This document shows, one piece after another, positions 1 to 11,172 of a DNA stretch of 64,000 nucleotides. The translations under genes were made by a program, and so were the position numbers. Location of the stretch: the NCBI GenBank assembly GCA_947652115.1, contig OX393563.1, forward strand, positions 9,569,495 through 9,633,494, in the 5' to 3' direction. This DNA is from Blastomussa wellsi. Lineage: Eukaryota; Cnidaria; Anthozoa; Scleractinia; Plerogyridae. Within the stretch, counting starts at the first letter, position 1, and every line of letters starts with the position of its first letter. The notes under the pieces were generated by a model, which did not search any database, was not told the DNA's origin, and saw only the letters and a list, made by a program, of their open reading frames with translations.

Positions 1-103
1 ATATTTTTATCACATTTATTCGTGCATTTGGTGGCATTTGACACAAAAATTTCTATAATCAGGCGTGACACATTCGAAAAAACTATCATTGTTGCGTTTG
101 CAG

Positions 104-3100
104 GCTTTGGAAGAAACCAAAATGAATCAGGTCCGAATTATTACAGAGCTGGAAAAAGAAAAGAAGAAAATGCAGGATGATGTACAAAAACTGAAGGACG
201 CTAAGGTAAGGATGCAACTGAACAGTACAAACCACGTCTTTGTAGTAGAAATAAGTTTTGTTCTAACAAATTAATCAATCGCCACTGTTGGACATTCATA
301 AATTTGTTATTCACCATACCCCGCCAGGTATTTCGTCCACTTTAAGGGCTAACCCACAAACGGCCGCTCTCATGTGGCTTTGATAGCTCAGTTGGTAGAG
401 CACTGCACCGGTAACGCCGTGGTTTCGAATCCCGTTTAAAGCCTGAAATTTTCTTTTGAGGTCTTTGTTCCAGTAGTGTTATGGCTGCATTTGCATGTAA
501 ACCGTACCTAAGTTTTGTTATGTTTCTTGTTGAGATGTTTTTATTTTACTTTCGCAGCAAAGTCGCGAAAAGATGAGAGAGGAGTTTAGGGCGTCATTCC
601 ACAACATTGGGAGGAAAAATTCCCTTGCAGGTTAGCTTATTGAGTTTGTCACTAAAGCCTCTGGTTTTCACAAGCGACGGAGTCGGGGCCGCGAGCGGAA
701 TCGTAGACGTTATGATCTAGTGAAAATCAAATTTGACGGAGTCGTAAGCAGAGTTCCGATTCCGCTTATGACTCCGTTGCTGTAACGATCTAGTGAAAAC
801 TAGATTATCAGAGTCGCAAGCAGAAAGCCGAAAGGTCTACTCGAAATGCCTTAAACTAGCAATGTGATTGGTATATTCTTTCACTTCTGCTTGCGACTCC
901 GAATCGGAAGAAAATGTAAACGTTAATTTTCTGATTCTTCCGACTCCGATTCTGTCGTGCTTATGACTCTGCTTATGAGGCCGTAAGTGCTTTAATAGTA
1001 ACACTGTTAAAGTGGATATAGTGTCAAATCCGCGAGGGCGGGTGGTTAACATTAGCTAAGGTTAGCCTGAATTTCAAACGCGCGCGACCAGAGGAAGACG
1101 TCTGAAATTCAAGCTAGGGCAAGATTTTTAGAGATAGAAAAAACACCAACATTGAAAATTTAGTCCAGGGCCTAGTTGTTCAAAACTTGGATAACAATAT
1201 CCTCCGGATAAAGCACTACCCAGTGGGTAGCGTAGTTTGTTTTGTCAATACTTATGCACTGGATCGCGATTTGTCTTGTGGATAGCGTTGTCCACCCTAC
1301 AAACAACTGGGGCCAGTATTCTATCATTAAGTGAGCATTGACTCGTAAGCAAAAAAGAAGGAATACCCAACATACCTCTTAACGTTGTTGTTGTCTTCAA
1401 ATGACTTCTGCAGATGATCCGAACAAGAAAGAGCTGTTACGAATCACCATGTCTTTAAGAGAGGCCAACAAGATCAGCCAGAGCTTGTCAAAACACATCG
1501 TGAGTAATCACAACATAATTTGTGACTCACCTTGAGACGCATGTACACACTATTGGGTTTTTCACTCGTTCATCCATTCACCGATTTTACTGTTTTTTGT
1601 TTCAGCGTCTTCATCCTTTTAACCCTTGAATTTAGTTCTAAGCTTTTGTGATTTTTCTTTATTCCATTGCAGACCTTTAGCAGGGATGATGTCTTTGTTG
1701 ACGGAAAGGTAATCAAAATATCACATGTCTGTTTTTTGTTTCAGAGAAAATCTCAGTTTGCTAAGCAGAAAAGTGCGAACACTAGCAGTCATTCATGGTC
1801 AAAGTGCTTCCTAGTCTGTCTTATCCTGGGACGTATATATTTACGCTATGTTTTTAAAACCTCACTGAGCTTAGTTTATTAGGTTTCTCAGTACATCCTC
1901 AATGGCGTTCGATAATTATTTTGTCCTCCATCACTATCTCCATCATGGTAGGCATGACATTAAAACCGTGATAATCCCCGGCCTGATGGACCGCTGGGCT
2001 CGATCACAGACTTCACCGTCACCCTCCGTCATGTGTGTAATGTACAGTTCAATCTAACTTGAAGCATAACTTTTTATATCTTTTATTATCAACAGGCCGA
2101 AATGAAGATTCGTTTGAACAACACGAAGAAAGGCCTGACGAGTGTGTGGTCCTTAGAGAAGTTCGAGAGCGCCATGGAACAGATGAGGGAATTGTATCAG
2201 GTATGAAGTATGAAATGCTTTGAGTTTCGTTTTACTGAACCAGGTTGCTTTAGAGCGGTTTTCAATTGAGTGTCGAAAGTACTGATTGGTTTAAAAATCT
2301 CGTGCCACCTTTTCAACCAATCAGAGTAAAACCAAACCAATAGCGACTCGCGCGCTCATGTTTTCCCGCGCTTCAGTTGTGGAGGCTACGTTTAATTACT
2401 TCGAGTTATGATTGGTTCTCTGGATTGTCGGCGTCACATTTTGAAAACTTACTTTTCTTTCGGAACAGCATCGTGATAACGACAGCGTGTCAGGGGAGTC
2501 TGGTGACGAAGTTGATCCTTTCAATGACCCGGATGATAAATGGGAGAAAGATTTCAAGCTGGACTCGTCAAGTAGCAGGTTCGTATGCTACTCACGAATA
2601 ATAAAAGGCGCTTGCAGAAGCGGTTTTTCGTTATTTAAATAGGTTAACTGGGATCTTGGCTTACATGACACCATGCCTTTGTATGATTTTCCTCCGCAGA
2701 CGTATTTCGTCTCTGACTAGTTCAGGATTGTCATCTCGTACCAGAGCTTCAGCGGCCGGTAAACCACAAGGTAAAATAACAATTACAGTTTTGAGTGCCG
2801 CTTAAAACATCAACTCAAGTTAAAATTTTTCGAAACCGTACCAACGCAGCTGGTCTTTCTTAGGATTTTCTCCAAACAAAGCGGAGAGTATATTCGCCAA
2901 GTATCGTAATCAACAGAACCAAGGCTCACCATTCTCTGACACACCCGAGGCCCCTCCTGAGGATCCAGGGACATCACCTGCAAGACCTGTTATAGAGACA
3001 TCCAGCAGGCCTCCTGTGGCTCCCTCCAGTAGACGCAGTAAGTACCGCCAATCACTGCACTCTTCTCTTTATATGTCAAACTGAAAACAAGAGTAATGAA

Positions 3101-6100
3101 GAACGTACAAAGAATAAGTTGTAGTTTAAAGTGAACTCAAGGTCAGAACAATTTCTAGGGTCAATTACCAGCCGCTGTCCGGGAACCGGAGCCCGCGCTC
3201 CTCCCCCGAAGGGCGGGAACGAAGACCGAACTCGAGAGAACGGCGGAAATAGTACCTGGACGATTTCAAGCTCGTTCTATTTGTTTATGTGTTTAAGTAT
3301 TATGGTAATAGATCTAGAAACCACTTTGATCCGAAATTCATTAAAAACAAACATCGAATATTCCTGATGATACAAAAAAACCGAGAGCATCAGAGAGTCA
3401 TTAAATTCGTTGTTTTACATTAGAAATATTCACATTCGCTCATCTCTTGGTTTTATTTGTTTGTGTTCCAGTAAGGCGTCACTAAGTATTAATCTCCCCT
3501 GTTATTGCAGGAAGCGAAACGAGAAGACCAGGCCCGTCTATATCAAGTCTGTGTAAATATTCATTAACGAACTGCCTTGATTCTTTAAAAGGTATTCTGT
3601 CATACGAACTATACCAACTTGTACGTAAACAGGCAATAAGCACACTGAATTAATATTTCCAAGCTAGATTACAATGCAACCTGTTAAATTAAGGAAACTT
3701 GAATAGACTGTGAGAGGTCTCCGTTTTATGTCTAAGATTCGTGTAGCGGGAACGCGAAAAAATTGCGATCTACAAGCTGCGAGCGAGTGATTTGCGTTGG
3801 ACTCCGGGTTAGATCCCTAAAATACGCCTGATGGCCGGTTATCCCTGGCGTGGATCATGGCGTCCCGTTCTTGGGAAAGACTCTTTATAAATGGCATGGA
3901 TACCGGCAAATTATCGGGACAACCCGAACAAAATGTTTGAGGGCTGCCTACAATAGGCTAGAATCTACAGAGCGAGTTTCAATTGAGTGTCGTAAAACCA
4001 AAACCAAAGTAATTACTTTGGCCAATCACCAAGGACGGAGACAATCCAATGAACCAATCAAAACGTAGCCGACACAAAGCGCGGGAAAACGTGCGCACGG
4101 GAGTTACGATTTGCTTTGGTTTTAGTCCTGATTGGTTGAAAAAGTGGCGCGAGATTTTAAACCAATCTCTGAGTGTAGTAATACAAAACCAAAGCAATTC
4201 GCAAATTACTTTCGACACTCAAGTGAAAACCGCTCTCTTACAAGCTTGGATGAACGCGGTGATTCTATGTTTGTTCTTTAGAACTTACAGATCCGTTTAG
4301 CGAGCCACTGTACGAGAAGGTGTTGAGGAGCATCAAGGATATTAAAAACAGCATCACCACCATAGTGACAGCACATCAGGAGAAAACGTCTTCCGTTGGG
4401 GGTGAGTTACTACTGTAAATATCTTTCTTCTCATCTCCAGTAATTAACTTTTAGTTGGAGTTAATCTCCACCCTGGACGCCAGAGGTTTTTCTTGCATCG
4501 CAGGCTGAGACAGCGTTGCTTTTCACAGGCTGCCTTGTGATTGTTGTTGTTTTCTTAATTTATGTTGTGTGCTTTTTAATTTTATTATTCAGGTATTCAA
4601 ATAGAGGTCCATCAATGTTGTCTCACCGCCACGTTTTCTTTACAATTGTTCATTGAACAATCGCGAATATGGGGAACATCAGAAGTTTCAAATGCCCACT
4701 TCACGGAGCTGAGTTCACAGCTGCTAGATATCGTGAAGCGATTGGCAGATCACGTGATAAATATCATTGAGGTAAACTGGTCTATTTCCTTTGAAATTTT
4801 AGCTGAACTACAAACTTCATTCCTTGAAGTTTACTCCAATGAACATACAAGTCGATTGCACCATTATACATCGATCATAATCGAGCATGTTATTACTGTT
4901 CTGCCAATGCCTCGGACTCCTGGTGTCGAACCTTGGTCGTTCGCGGTGTGCTTTGCATTATGGGGCTGCTAGTGCGCAGCCCGTTTCGCGTTTTCCTTAA
5001 CCGACCTGCCGAGCGGCACCTGGGGACGAGCAAAGTTGCTGTTAATAATCCTGGCTAGTAACGTATAACTTGTTTATAATCTGCTTGCCTTTTCGTTTAT
5101 TTTCTCGTGTAGACTCTTGATGGATCGAGTTCAAGCATGGACATGCTTTTTACAGCTTTCAATGATGACGTCAGACACGTTGTACGTCACACAGCCAAAA
5201 TGGCGGTTCTATCATCTCGAGAGGAACAGCTTACGGACGGAAATAGCACGGTGTCTAGTTGGGTAAGCATGAGTGAGTGAGGGTGTGAAGGCGTTGTCGA
5301 TCATTTTTGCATGTCTCGTTGGACGTTCCTGTGTATTTTGTGCTGTGGTAGATTGCTAATTGAATTTTCTTCTTGTTAAGACTGAAAGTGATAGCGAGTT
5401 AAACAAAGCGTTTGTCGAAGGACAAGACATGTCGATGGAAATATCTGTTCGTGATTCCATTTCTGCCATTTCGGAGATACAGGAACAACTTCAAACAGAC
5501 ACAATGGATTCCCGCAGTACTAGGGTACGTGAAAAGAAGTATTCATTGTTCACAGTAGCGGTTTGTGTGTCACCAACACACTCTTACGGAGACTTGGTGA
5601 GTTTTGCGCACACTCAGCAGTTGTTGCGAAAGACATTTTTCCCGGGAAACAAAAGCTGTTTGAACTTTATCCGAAACATTTACTTCTGTAGAAGAAGTTC
5701 CCCGCCGATTTCCCTGTCGTTGTTTCTTCGCTTGTGCGCCAAGGAACAATGCTAGGTATCGTTGGATCCACAATAGCATAAGGTTTTAAATTTAATTGTT
5801 GGAGTCACGTGCGTAGATTTTCTGGCCGCTTACAGTATTTTCTTCGGTCGTTTTCTGTTGTTTATGTCGCCGCAGTCCTGTGTTTACATTTTAATTACTG
5901 TTAAAAAATGTATTTTCCTTGGAAGTCGACTTTTCATACGTGGAAGGCTAACCAATTTATCTTCTCGTTTCAAGGTGGAAAGAGAAATAACTGAAGATGT
6001 GCTCACACTTGTACGAACCACTGGCGATTTTATCCACCAGGGACGAGAACTACAGGTAACGGCATTTTATTTCCTTTTCCGGTCCTAGTCATGCGAAATT

Positions 6101-7426
6101 TTAATAACAGAACGAGCAGTTGCTTGCAAAGTCACGTAAACTTAACGTCATTATGTTATTCTACTGAGCAGTCCGTTTTGTAAACATCAGGCTCACACAA
6201 TTCAAGGAGACTGATTGGCAAGCAGTCAGCGTTTCTAGCAGAAGTAAGTGCGAGTAGGCTCACCTTTGGGTCAACACACGAGCGAATTTGCGAGCAATCC
6301 GGCGTGGAGGAGTCTGGTGCAGAGACGCAAAGAAGGTCACTTTTCTCGCGGTTGCGCTGCTCCCGCATCAAACTTGAGCCTGCTCACAAGCTGAAATTAC
6401 AGTTTCGTTAAGAAACGAACGAAGAAGCTTCTAAAGAATTCTTAGGCAAAGAAGTTTTGAATTTTAGTAAGTTATCGAATAGCCTTGCTAAGGCGGTGTT
6501 CTATGAGGCCAACGTCGCCAAGTGGGCTCATCCTCGTTGTAAGAACCTGTTAAACTCACCAGTGACGTAAAACGAATAACGAACAAGACAACAGAACCTC
6601 GAAATAATACAGAACCCAGAAACAAAAGCTCAAAAACAAAGAAAAAAGTCACAGGTTCATACACCGAGGTAAACCCGCTTGGCCATTCGCGGCGCGCTTT
6701 GCGTTACGGGATTGATTTTTCGCGGTTCGCGTGGCTTGCTCCGTAACCATCTATCCCCGCGCTCAATGTTTTCCAGCCTTACCGCCTTGACCGACCTGCG
6801 CCTGAGGCAGCCAGAGCAGTTTCTTATTTTTATTTCTTGTTTAATTTCAGATGCAGCTAATCTCAACCTCGAACGAAAACAGCCGGAAGAAGGACACAGG
6901 AAGAAATCGTTTGATTTCTGTGAAAAAGTTCGTTAGCAGTGTGAACACGCTGCTACAAAGAACGAGAGATTTAGCTTCAAACGTTCGAAAGGCTTGTGAA
7001 GATATGGACCTCGAAAAACTTGTTGCACTGCCTGAGGAAATATCCAGATGTGTGGGGAACATTGTGAGACAAAAACGAGTGTTTATCGATGCGGAATATT
7101 CACCTTCAGTGGTGAGTAATCAGGACATTTTGGATGAAATGGAATATTTGGAAAAGAAATCCAATGATGTTGAATTAGCAGCTGGGGAATTGAGAAAAAC
7201 TCTGACGAGATTTTTGTTTCTCAGTCCGCCTAAGTCGTTACAGAAGAAAAGAAACTTCAAAGTGTTTAGAACTGAGGAGGATTACTTGGACGAAGAGAAT
7301 TACTCTTCGTTCATTGGTCGGTCAAATCATGCTAGGACTCCATTGGCATCACGGGACAGAAATCAACTAAGCGAAAAGGAATCGCGAAGTATTCGTAAAT
7401 TATGGAGCAAGGAATCACCGATTTAA
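104..7426 (+). CDS. KIF14: KIF14-like kinesin, C-terminal part (15 exons, 5' end outside window)
   Basis: I joined 15 exons in one open frame of 695 codons plus stop: 104-205, 558-630, 1414-1499, 1673-1708, 2096-2200, 2469-2578, 2700-2770, 2864-3037, 3511-3591, 4282-4401, 4593-4771, 5113-5262, 5381-5524, 5975-6055 and 6851-7426. All introns have GT/AG ends. Exon 1 is a Lys/Glu-rich coiled coil. Exons 3-6 give a kinesin-3 pattern after the FHA region: REANKISQSLSKH, TFSRDDVFVDGK, VWSLEKFESAMEQMRELYQ, then DPFNDPDDKWEKD. Exons 9-11 (SSLCKYSL, then IVTAHQE and an LQLF helix) follow the order I know from the KIF14 tail. The motor domain would lie upstream of base 1. KIF14 is a mitotic and cytokinetic kinesin of the central spindle and midbody that binds PRC1 and citron kinase in vertebrates. 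Kinesin-3 membership is fairly secure; KIF14 rather than another subfamily is a judgement from recalled family features. Confidence 0.72.
377..443 (+). repeat. degenerate tRNA-like sequence (tRNA pseudogene or SINE head)
   Basis: The sequence starts GCTTTGATAGCTCAGTTGG, ends GTTTAAAGC, and the first and last seven bases can pair as an acceptor stem. A-box (TAGCTCAGTTGG) and B-box (GGTTTCGAATCCC) are both recognisable. The segment between D-arm and T-arm is too short and its anticodon stem does not pair, so a functional tRNA is unlikely. It lies in an intron of the KIF14-like gene. A tRNA-derived SINE remnant is the best reading. Confidence 0.55.
657..1000. repeat. repeat with alternating GACGGAGTCG / CGACTCCG motifs
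   Basis: This intron stretch repeatedly holds GACGGAGTC and its reverse complement within GATCTAGTGAAAA contexts, giving many short local inverted repeats. This looks like a degraded MITE with subterminal repeats. Only the left end (CTCTGGTTTTCACAAGCGAC) looks like a terminus; I could not find a matching right end. Confidence 0.4.
1063..1116. repeat. short inverted repeat with TAGCCTGA ends
   Basis: TAGCCTGAATTTCA on the left is answered by TGAAATTCAAGCTA on the right, about 54 bases in all. The ends resemble the TAGCCTG group elsewhere in the window. I saw no target duplication. Confidence 0.4.
2253..2450 (-). mobile_element. MITE family A, partial copy in KIF14 intron
   Basis: It begins GAGCGGTTTTCAATTGAGTG and matches, in reverse orientation, the copy at 3970-4235, including the CAACCAATCAG and TTTCCCGCGCTT segments. 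Part of the interior is missing and the right end is decayed. It ends just before the acceptor of exon 2469-2578. Confidence 0.6.
3970..4235 (+). mobile_element. MITE family A, complete copy
   Basis: The terminal inverted repeats are GAGCGAGTTTCAATTGAGTG on the left and CACTCAAGTGAAAACCGCTC on the right, about 23 bases each, enclosing about 220 bases with several CCAATCA/TGATTGG boxes. There is no transposase frame. It lies in the intron before exon 4282-4401. Related copies are at 2253-2450 and 46803-47070. No clear target duplication was seen. Confidence 0.7.
6532..6669. mobile_element. MITE family B, copy 1
   Basis: This inverted-repeat element has a left end CCTCGTTGTAAGAACCTG and a right end CAGGTTCATACACCGAGG. 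The AAAACAAAGAAAAAAGTCAC core is shared with the copy at 51860-52002. It lies in the last intron of the KIF14-like gene. Confidence 0.6.
6851..7426 (+). CDS. KIF14: last exon of the KIF14-like gene
   Basis: This is the longest exon of the gene (192 codons with stop). It opens after a TTTAATTTCAG acceptor and ends at TAA 7424-7426. It encodes a helical, charged tail with two Lys/Arg/Ser-rich stretches and no recognised domain. It carries an internal ATG as its first codon, but the incoming frame from 5975-6055 is in phase, so this is an internal residue and not a gene start. Confidence 0.75.
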   Translation: MQLISTSNENSRKKDTGRNRLISVKKFVSSVNTLLQRTRDLASNVRKACEDMDLEKLVALPEEISRCVGNIVRQKRVFIDAEYSPSVVSNQDILDEMEYLEKKSNDVELAAGELRKTLTRFLFLSPPKSLQKKRNFKVFRTEEDYLDEENYSSFIGRSNHARTPLASRDRNQLSEKESRSIRKLWSKESPI

Positions 7427-7486
7427 TATAGTAATTTCATAAGATACACGAGGAAAAACAACTATCGAATTTTACTTGGAATTGTT

Positions 7487-7492
7487 AATAAA
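7487..7492 (+). promoter_or_regulatory. AATAAA polyadenylation signal of the KIF14-like gene
   Basis: A canonical AATAAA hexamer lies about 60 bases after the stop codon of the KIF14-like gene, in AT-rich sequence. Its position is typical for an animal 3' UTR. No transcript end is known. Confidence 0.5.
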
Positions 7493-8348
7493 CGTTTGCC
7501 TTGCAACGGCAGACTCTTTACATATAGCGCGAGATAATAAATTACCGTAAAATCTACTTACAAAATATTACTTTGGTCAAAGACTTTTTAAACAATTAAT
7601 TTATTAAAGAAAAGTCGAGGAAAATAGCTGGTTATACTTCGCTACTGTTACGAAAAAAGCAGTCCATATGAACAGGGTGGTACAGGTAGCTTTTTAAAAT
7701 GTGTAAAACTAACGATTTATGACAGAAGTTAATTTATCACGCTATTGCTTTCTATCCAAAAATAAAAAATGAACTACTTTGCTAATGAAAATTACATATC
7801 ATATGGATATGAATCAAGTGCAATAAACTCTTCCTTTCGAAATAGATTATATTTTCTGAATTAGAATGGAAAACAGGTTATTGATTAAAATAAAATAAAA
7901 ACTAGCCTACCCCACTTGAGAATTTATTTCGCACATTTACTTTTTACAGGTCTAAAACATTTAGTGTTTTTAATATGCACAGTTTTACAAATGATTTTCG
8001 CCAGCGCACTCAGATGGCCATTTGTATTCTAGGAATAGCATTTCTTTTTCCGATACAGAAAACCCGTTTTCAGTAAATCGTCGGTAATAAACGTGCACTT
8101 CACATTTTTTTTTAAATACAATGCTTTATATTCCTCTTGTATACATATTTTAGTAGAATACATTCTTCATTTAAACTAAACTGAAATCGAAATTTAAGGT
8201 TAAAAGTACGACATATATACAAGGCAGGTGTTTCAGACACCTGGTATAATTTTAAATCCTTCTAACCTCCGAATATTTATTTCACCAGAAGCAAACAATA
8301 TACTCTACTGGGCATCGGTAAAAAGAAAAAAATGTGTTTTTTTCTGTT
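7493..8348. other. intergenic, AT-rich
   Basis: This is the stretch between the convergent 3' ends of the KIF14-like gene and the first TMEM163-like gene. A TTTATT at 8276-8281 is an AATAAA on the minus strand and a candidate poly(A) signal for the latter. A short palindrome (CAGGTGT..ACACCTG) lies near 8224-8242. I see nothing else. Confidence 0.4.
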
Positions 8349-9182
8349 TCAAAACATTTCGTATTCCGCGGGTACTCCAAATTTTTCTCTCTGCCAGATT
8401 ACTTTAAAAATAATCATGCAACCATAACAGAAGGTAACAAAGGCGATCGCCAAAGCGATGCCTGAGTCCAGCCACCATGTTGAATGCATCTCGCTGTAGA
8501 TGATGGTGCTTATGATTAACCCCAGCGCCATCGCCGCGCCACACGCGGAATCTATCGAGTCGATTCTTAACGCCACACTCTGCAGCTTGTCAGCGATGCG
8601 GTATTTGAGCCAAAAGAAGGCGGAATAGCACAGAAACCCAACGATTGAGATGGCGAGGAGAGCGATTGTTTTTCTTGGTTCCAAGTCGCTGACAAGAAAC
8701 TCTATCGCTCTCGCGAACATCATAAGCGCAGATAGAATGAAGCACACTGCTATGACTACACAAGCAGTGCGTTCCTTACCGGGGCCCAAGTCGCCGTTGA
8801 CTCCTCGGTAAAAACGCCAAACGATCATGCCCGAAGATACAACGCCGAGCATAGCGTCAAAGGCAATAGCGAACGCCGCGGAACTTTCAGAATATCCCGA
8901 ACTCACAAATGAAGCGATGCTGAGCATGAGGGTAACGTACATTGACGCGAAGGAAACGGCTAGAGCTGCTCGGCGCCAACGTTGCTTTTCTTGCGTTGAA
9001 AGTCTGATTTTCTGCTTGTTCGAGTTGTCGTCGAAAGGTGACACACAAGGAAACGTGCCGAAATCTTCTTGAGTATTCGTCGTTTCCGTTGTAACACCAA
9101 TCGGCGTAACTACCTCTTTCTCCAGCATTGGAGTTTTCATATCGTCATGTGGCTCCGCCATGTTTCTCCTAAGTCTTTTCAC
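8349..9182 (-). CDS. TMEM163-like membrane protein, copy 1
   Basis: This is a single-exon frame of 277 codons. A hydrophilic N-terminal region of about 85 residues is followed by six hydrophobic segments (about 91-113, 120-140, 154-176, 188-208, 222-242 and 248-268). Family signatures are WRRAALAVSFASMYVTLML, SSAAFAIAFDAMLGVVSSG followed by VWRFY, SVALRIDSIDS in the second half, and the C-terminal YEMF that vertebrate TMEM163 also has. TMEM163 (SV31) is a zinc-binding membrane protein related to CDF zinc transporters, found on synaptic vesicles and endolysosomes; transport by this copy is inferred. Aspartates at FDAMLG and IDSIDS are candidate metal ligands. A second ATG (MAEP, 9161) could also be the start. 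The lack of introns contrasts with the neighbouring genes and may mean a retroposed origin. It is divergent from the paralogue at 14525. Confidence 0.85.
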   Translation of the reverse strand: MKRLRRNMAEPHDDMKTPMLEKEVVTPIGVTTETTNTQEDFGTFPCVSPFDDNSNKQKIRLSTQEKQRWRRAALAVSFASMYVTLMLSIASFVSSGYSESSAAFAIAFDAMLGVVSSGMIVWRFYRGVNGDLGPGKERTACVVIAVCFILSALMMFARAIEFLVSDLEPRKTIALLAISIVGFLCYSAFFWLKYRIADKLQSVALRIDSIDSACGAAMALGLIISTIIYSEMHSTWWLDSGIALAIAFVTFCYGCMIIFKVIWQREKFGVPAEYEMF

Positions 9183-10760
9183 AAGTTCTCTAATTTAACT
9201 TAGAAGTTTGCTTTGTTTTGACTGATAATTCCACTGGGTTTTTAAAAACGTTATGGATTTTCCTTCAAACCGTTTAAGTTCGTTTTAAACCTCAATGTTT
9301 TTCGATCTCTGACTGTAATCTTGTCTAATCCATTTAGTTAGAACTTATCAGCACGGTTTACATTTCCATGGTTTCATTCATTCCTCGATTTGCCGATCAG
9401 TTTCAAATGCAGCCCGTTCACTAATGAAGTAGAAGAAACTCTAGCTGCTTCTTCAGGAACAGGAAAAGTTTGGGCTTTCACCAGTTAAATGATTATTAAA
9501 GAAATACTAAAATCCTTATTGAAGTTAACGTGTAAATTCCCGGCGATCGACCAGCGATGTTGAATCAAATATTGACGTCTGTGAGCCTCGAGTTAGATAA
9601 CTCGTGCAATAAGTAAATTAATTTGCGGCGGAGAAAACTCATATCGCGCTGGAGACATTCGATGGAAATCCAAAACGCTTCCTCCTGCTGATTCCAAATG
9701 TTGCGTTCATTGCCTTCTGTACAACTTTCCCCCACAAAACAATAAGCGACTGAAATGAAACACGGAAATCGTAAAAAATATAAGATCATTTGTGTCAAAG
9801 CGAAGAATGGAGACATAATAGCCAGGTGTTCTAAAAACATTCTATTGGTGGATATTTTGTTTTATTACTTATCGGGTGAAGACTTAAACCAATGAGGTGA
9901 AATCTGATCGGAACTGCAATGAAGGACTTGTCGCTTCCACAGAACATCCACCCACGAACAACCGCTCATTCTTTTAAAATATGAAAAAGATGACCAAAAT
10001 ACTAGCTTATTTTACTTTTAAAACCTTGATATTCTCTGTTTCCGTAAAGGTTTCGTCTCAAATAAAGAAATATTATTCCTCAAAAGATAAGCGACTGAGA
10101 GGCAGATTAGACTATAAAATAAACAGAAATGTATCGGTGGCTGAGCGACATTTTCAAATGAACATCAAAACATGTATTTTTTCGGCATTAAAAGCTGAAA
10201 CAGAATGACTGTTTTGCTAGCGACATTTGTTCGATAGATATATTGTTATGAGCCGAATGATAAAAGAATAACACTAAGCTAAGCTTTCGATTCAAATTCA
10301 GTTCTGGAAATGCCGAATTAATCGGTTCGCGAAGGTGTTCGGCACATTCAAAAAATTAAGTTGTTTATTTGCATGAAAAACATCACAAACGAATCAGATC
10401 ATGATAGAGCAGGCGAAAATAATTGTTTTTATCTAAATTATAGCTTTTCACAACCGAGTTATTACGAGAATAATTTTGAGAAAATTACGGTATTTATTCA
10501 AGTGTGCAGCTGGTCATAGAATTCTACAAATATTCGGGGCACAAAACCCGTTTTCAAATTGGAGTCCAAACTCATTCACTTACCAAGATACTAGTACAAG
10601 ACTCATTACAATATAGACGAACCCCACTAAAGTCACGAGTCGAGTTGGTTGAATTATAGATTTTGACCGTGTCGAGCAGGACTGACGCAAGACAAGGGTC
10701 TTGTCCCAGGCAGGTATCAAGGGAAGGGTTCTCGCTTTTTGTAAGAAGAGAGCTGCCCTT
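9183..10760. other. intergenic, upstream of TMEM163-like copy 1
   Basis: It should contain the promoter of the minus-strand TMEM163-like gene, but I cannot point to a TATA box or other site. Open frames such as 9565-9840 (-) and 9981-10208 (+) have no recognisable content. No repeat with clear ends was seen. Confidence 0.3.
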
Positions 10761-11172
10761 AAAGTGCACCCAACCCCAAAATATTTTTTTCATTAAAATA
10801 AGCCTTTGCACCAGTTCGAAATGCATTGCACCTTTTCACAAAATTCCGACTGTGTATAGCATTCAAAAGTTATGAAAAACTGTGCATAATTTGTTCTACG
10901 ACCGAGTCAGAAGGGGCGTGGGTCTATTCCCTATTTGACGTCACAAGCTAATTTGCATGCATGTTTTCAAAGACTTTATGCGATTCAAATCAGTTTGTGA
11001 CGTCAAACATGGAATAGACCCACGCCCCTTCTGACTCGGTCGTGGAACAAATGATGCAACTTTTGAACGCTATAAATAGTCAGAAATTGGGAAAAAGGAG
11101 AAACAAAAGGTGCAATGCGTTTCAAACTGGTGCAAAGGTCTATTTTAGCGAAAACAATGTTTTGGGGACACC
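10761..11172. mobile_element. foldback element with about 180-bp arms
   Basis: The left arm (about 10761-10950) and right arm (about 10997-11172) are inverted copies. Examples are GACCGAGTCAGAAGGGGCGT against ACGCCCCTTCTGACTCGGTC, and GCACCAGTTCGAAATGCATT against AATGCGTTTCAAACTGGTGC. The loop is about 46 bases. Each arm holds one TGACGTCA at its inner end. No coding frame runs through it. It lies between the two TMEM163-like genes. Confidence 0.8.

Noticed and set aside
377..443. Functional tRNA gene
   Set aside because: The segment between D-arm and T-arm is too short and the anticodon stem cannot pair.
3131..3367. 78-codon plus-strand frame in the KIF14-like gene
   Set aside because: It lies in the intron between exons 2864-3037 and 3511-3591, has no splice-site support and no protein-like pattern.
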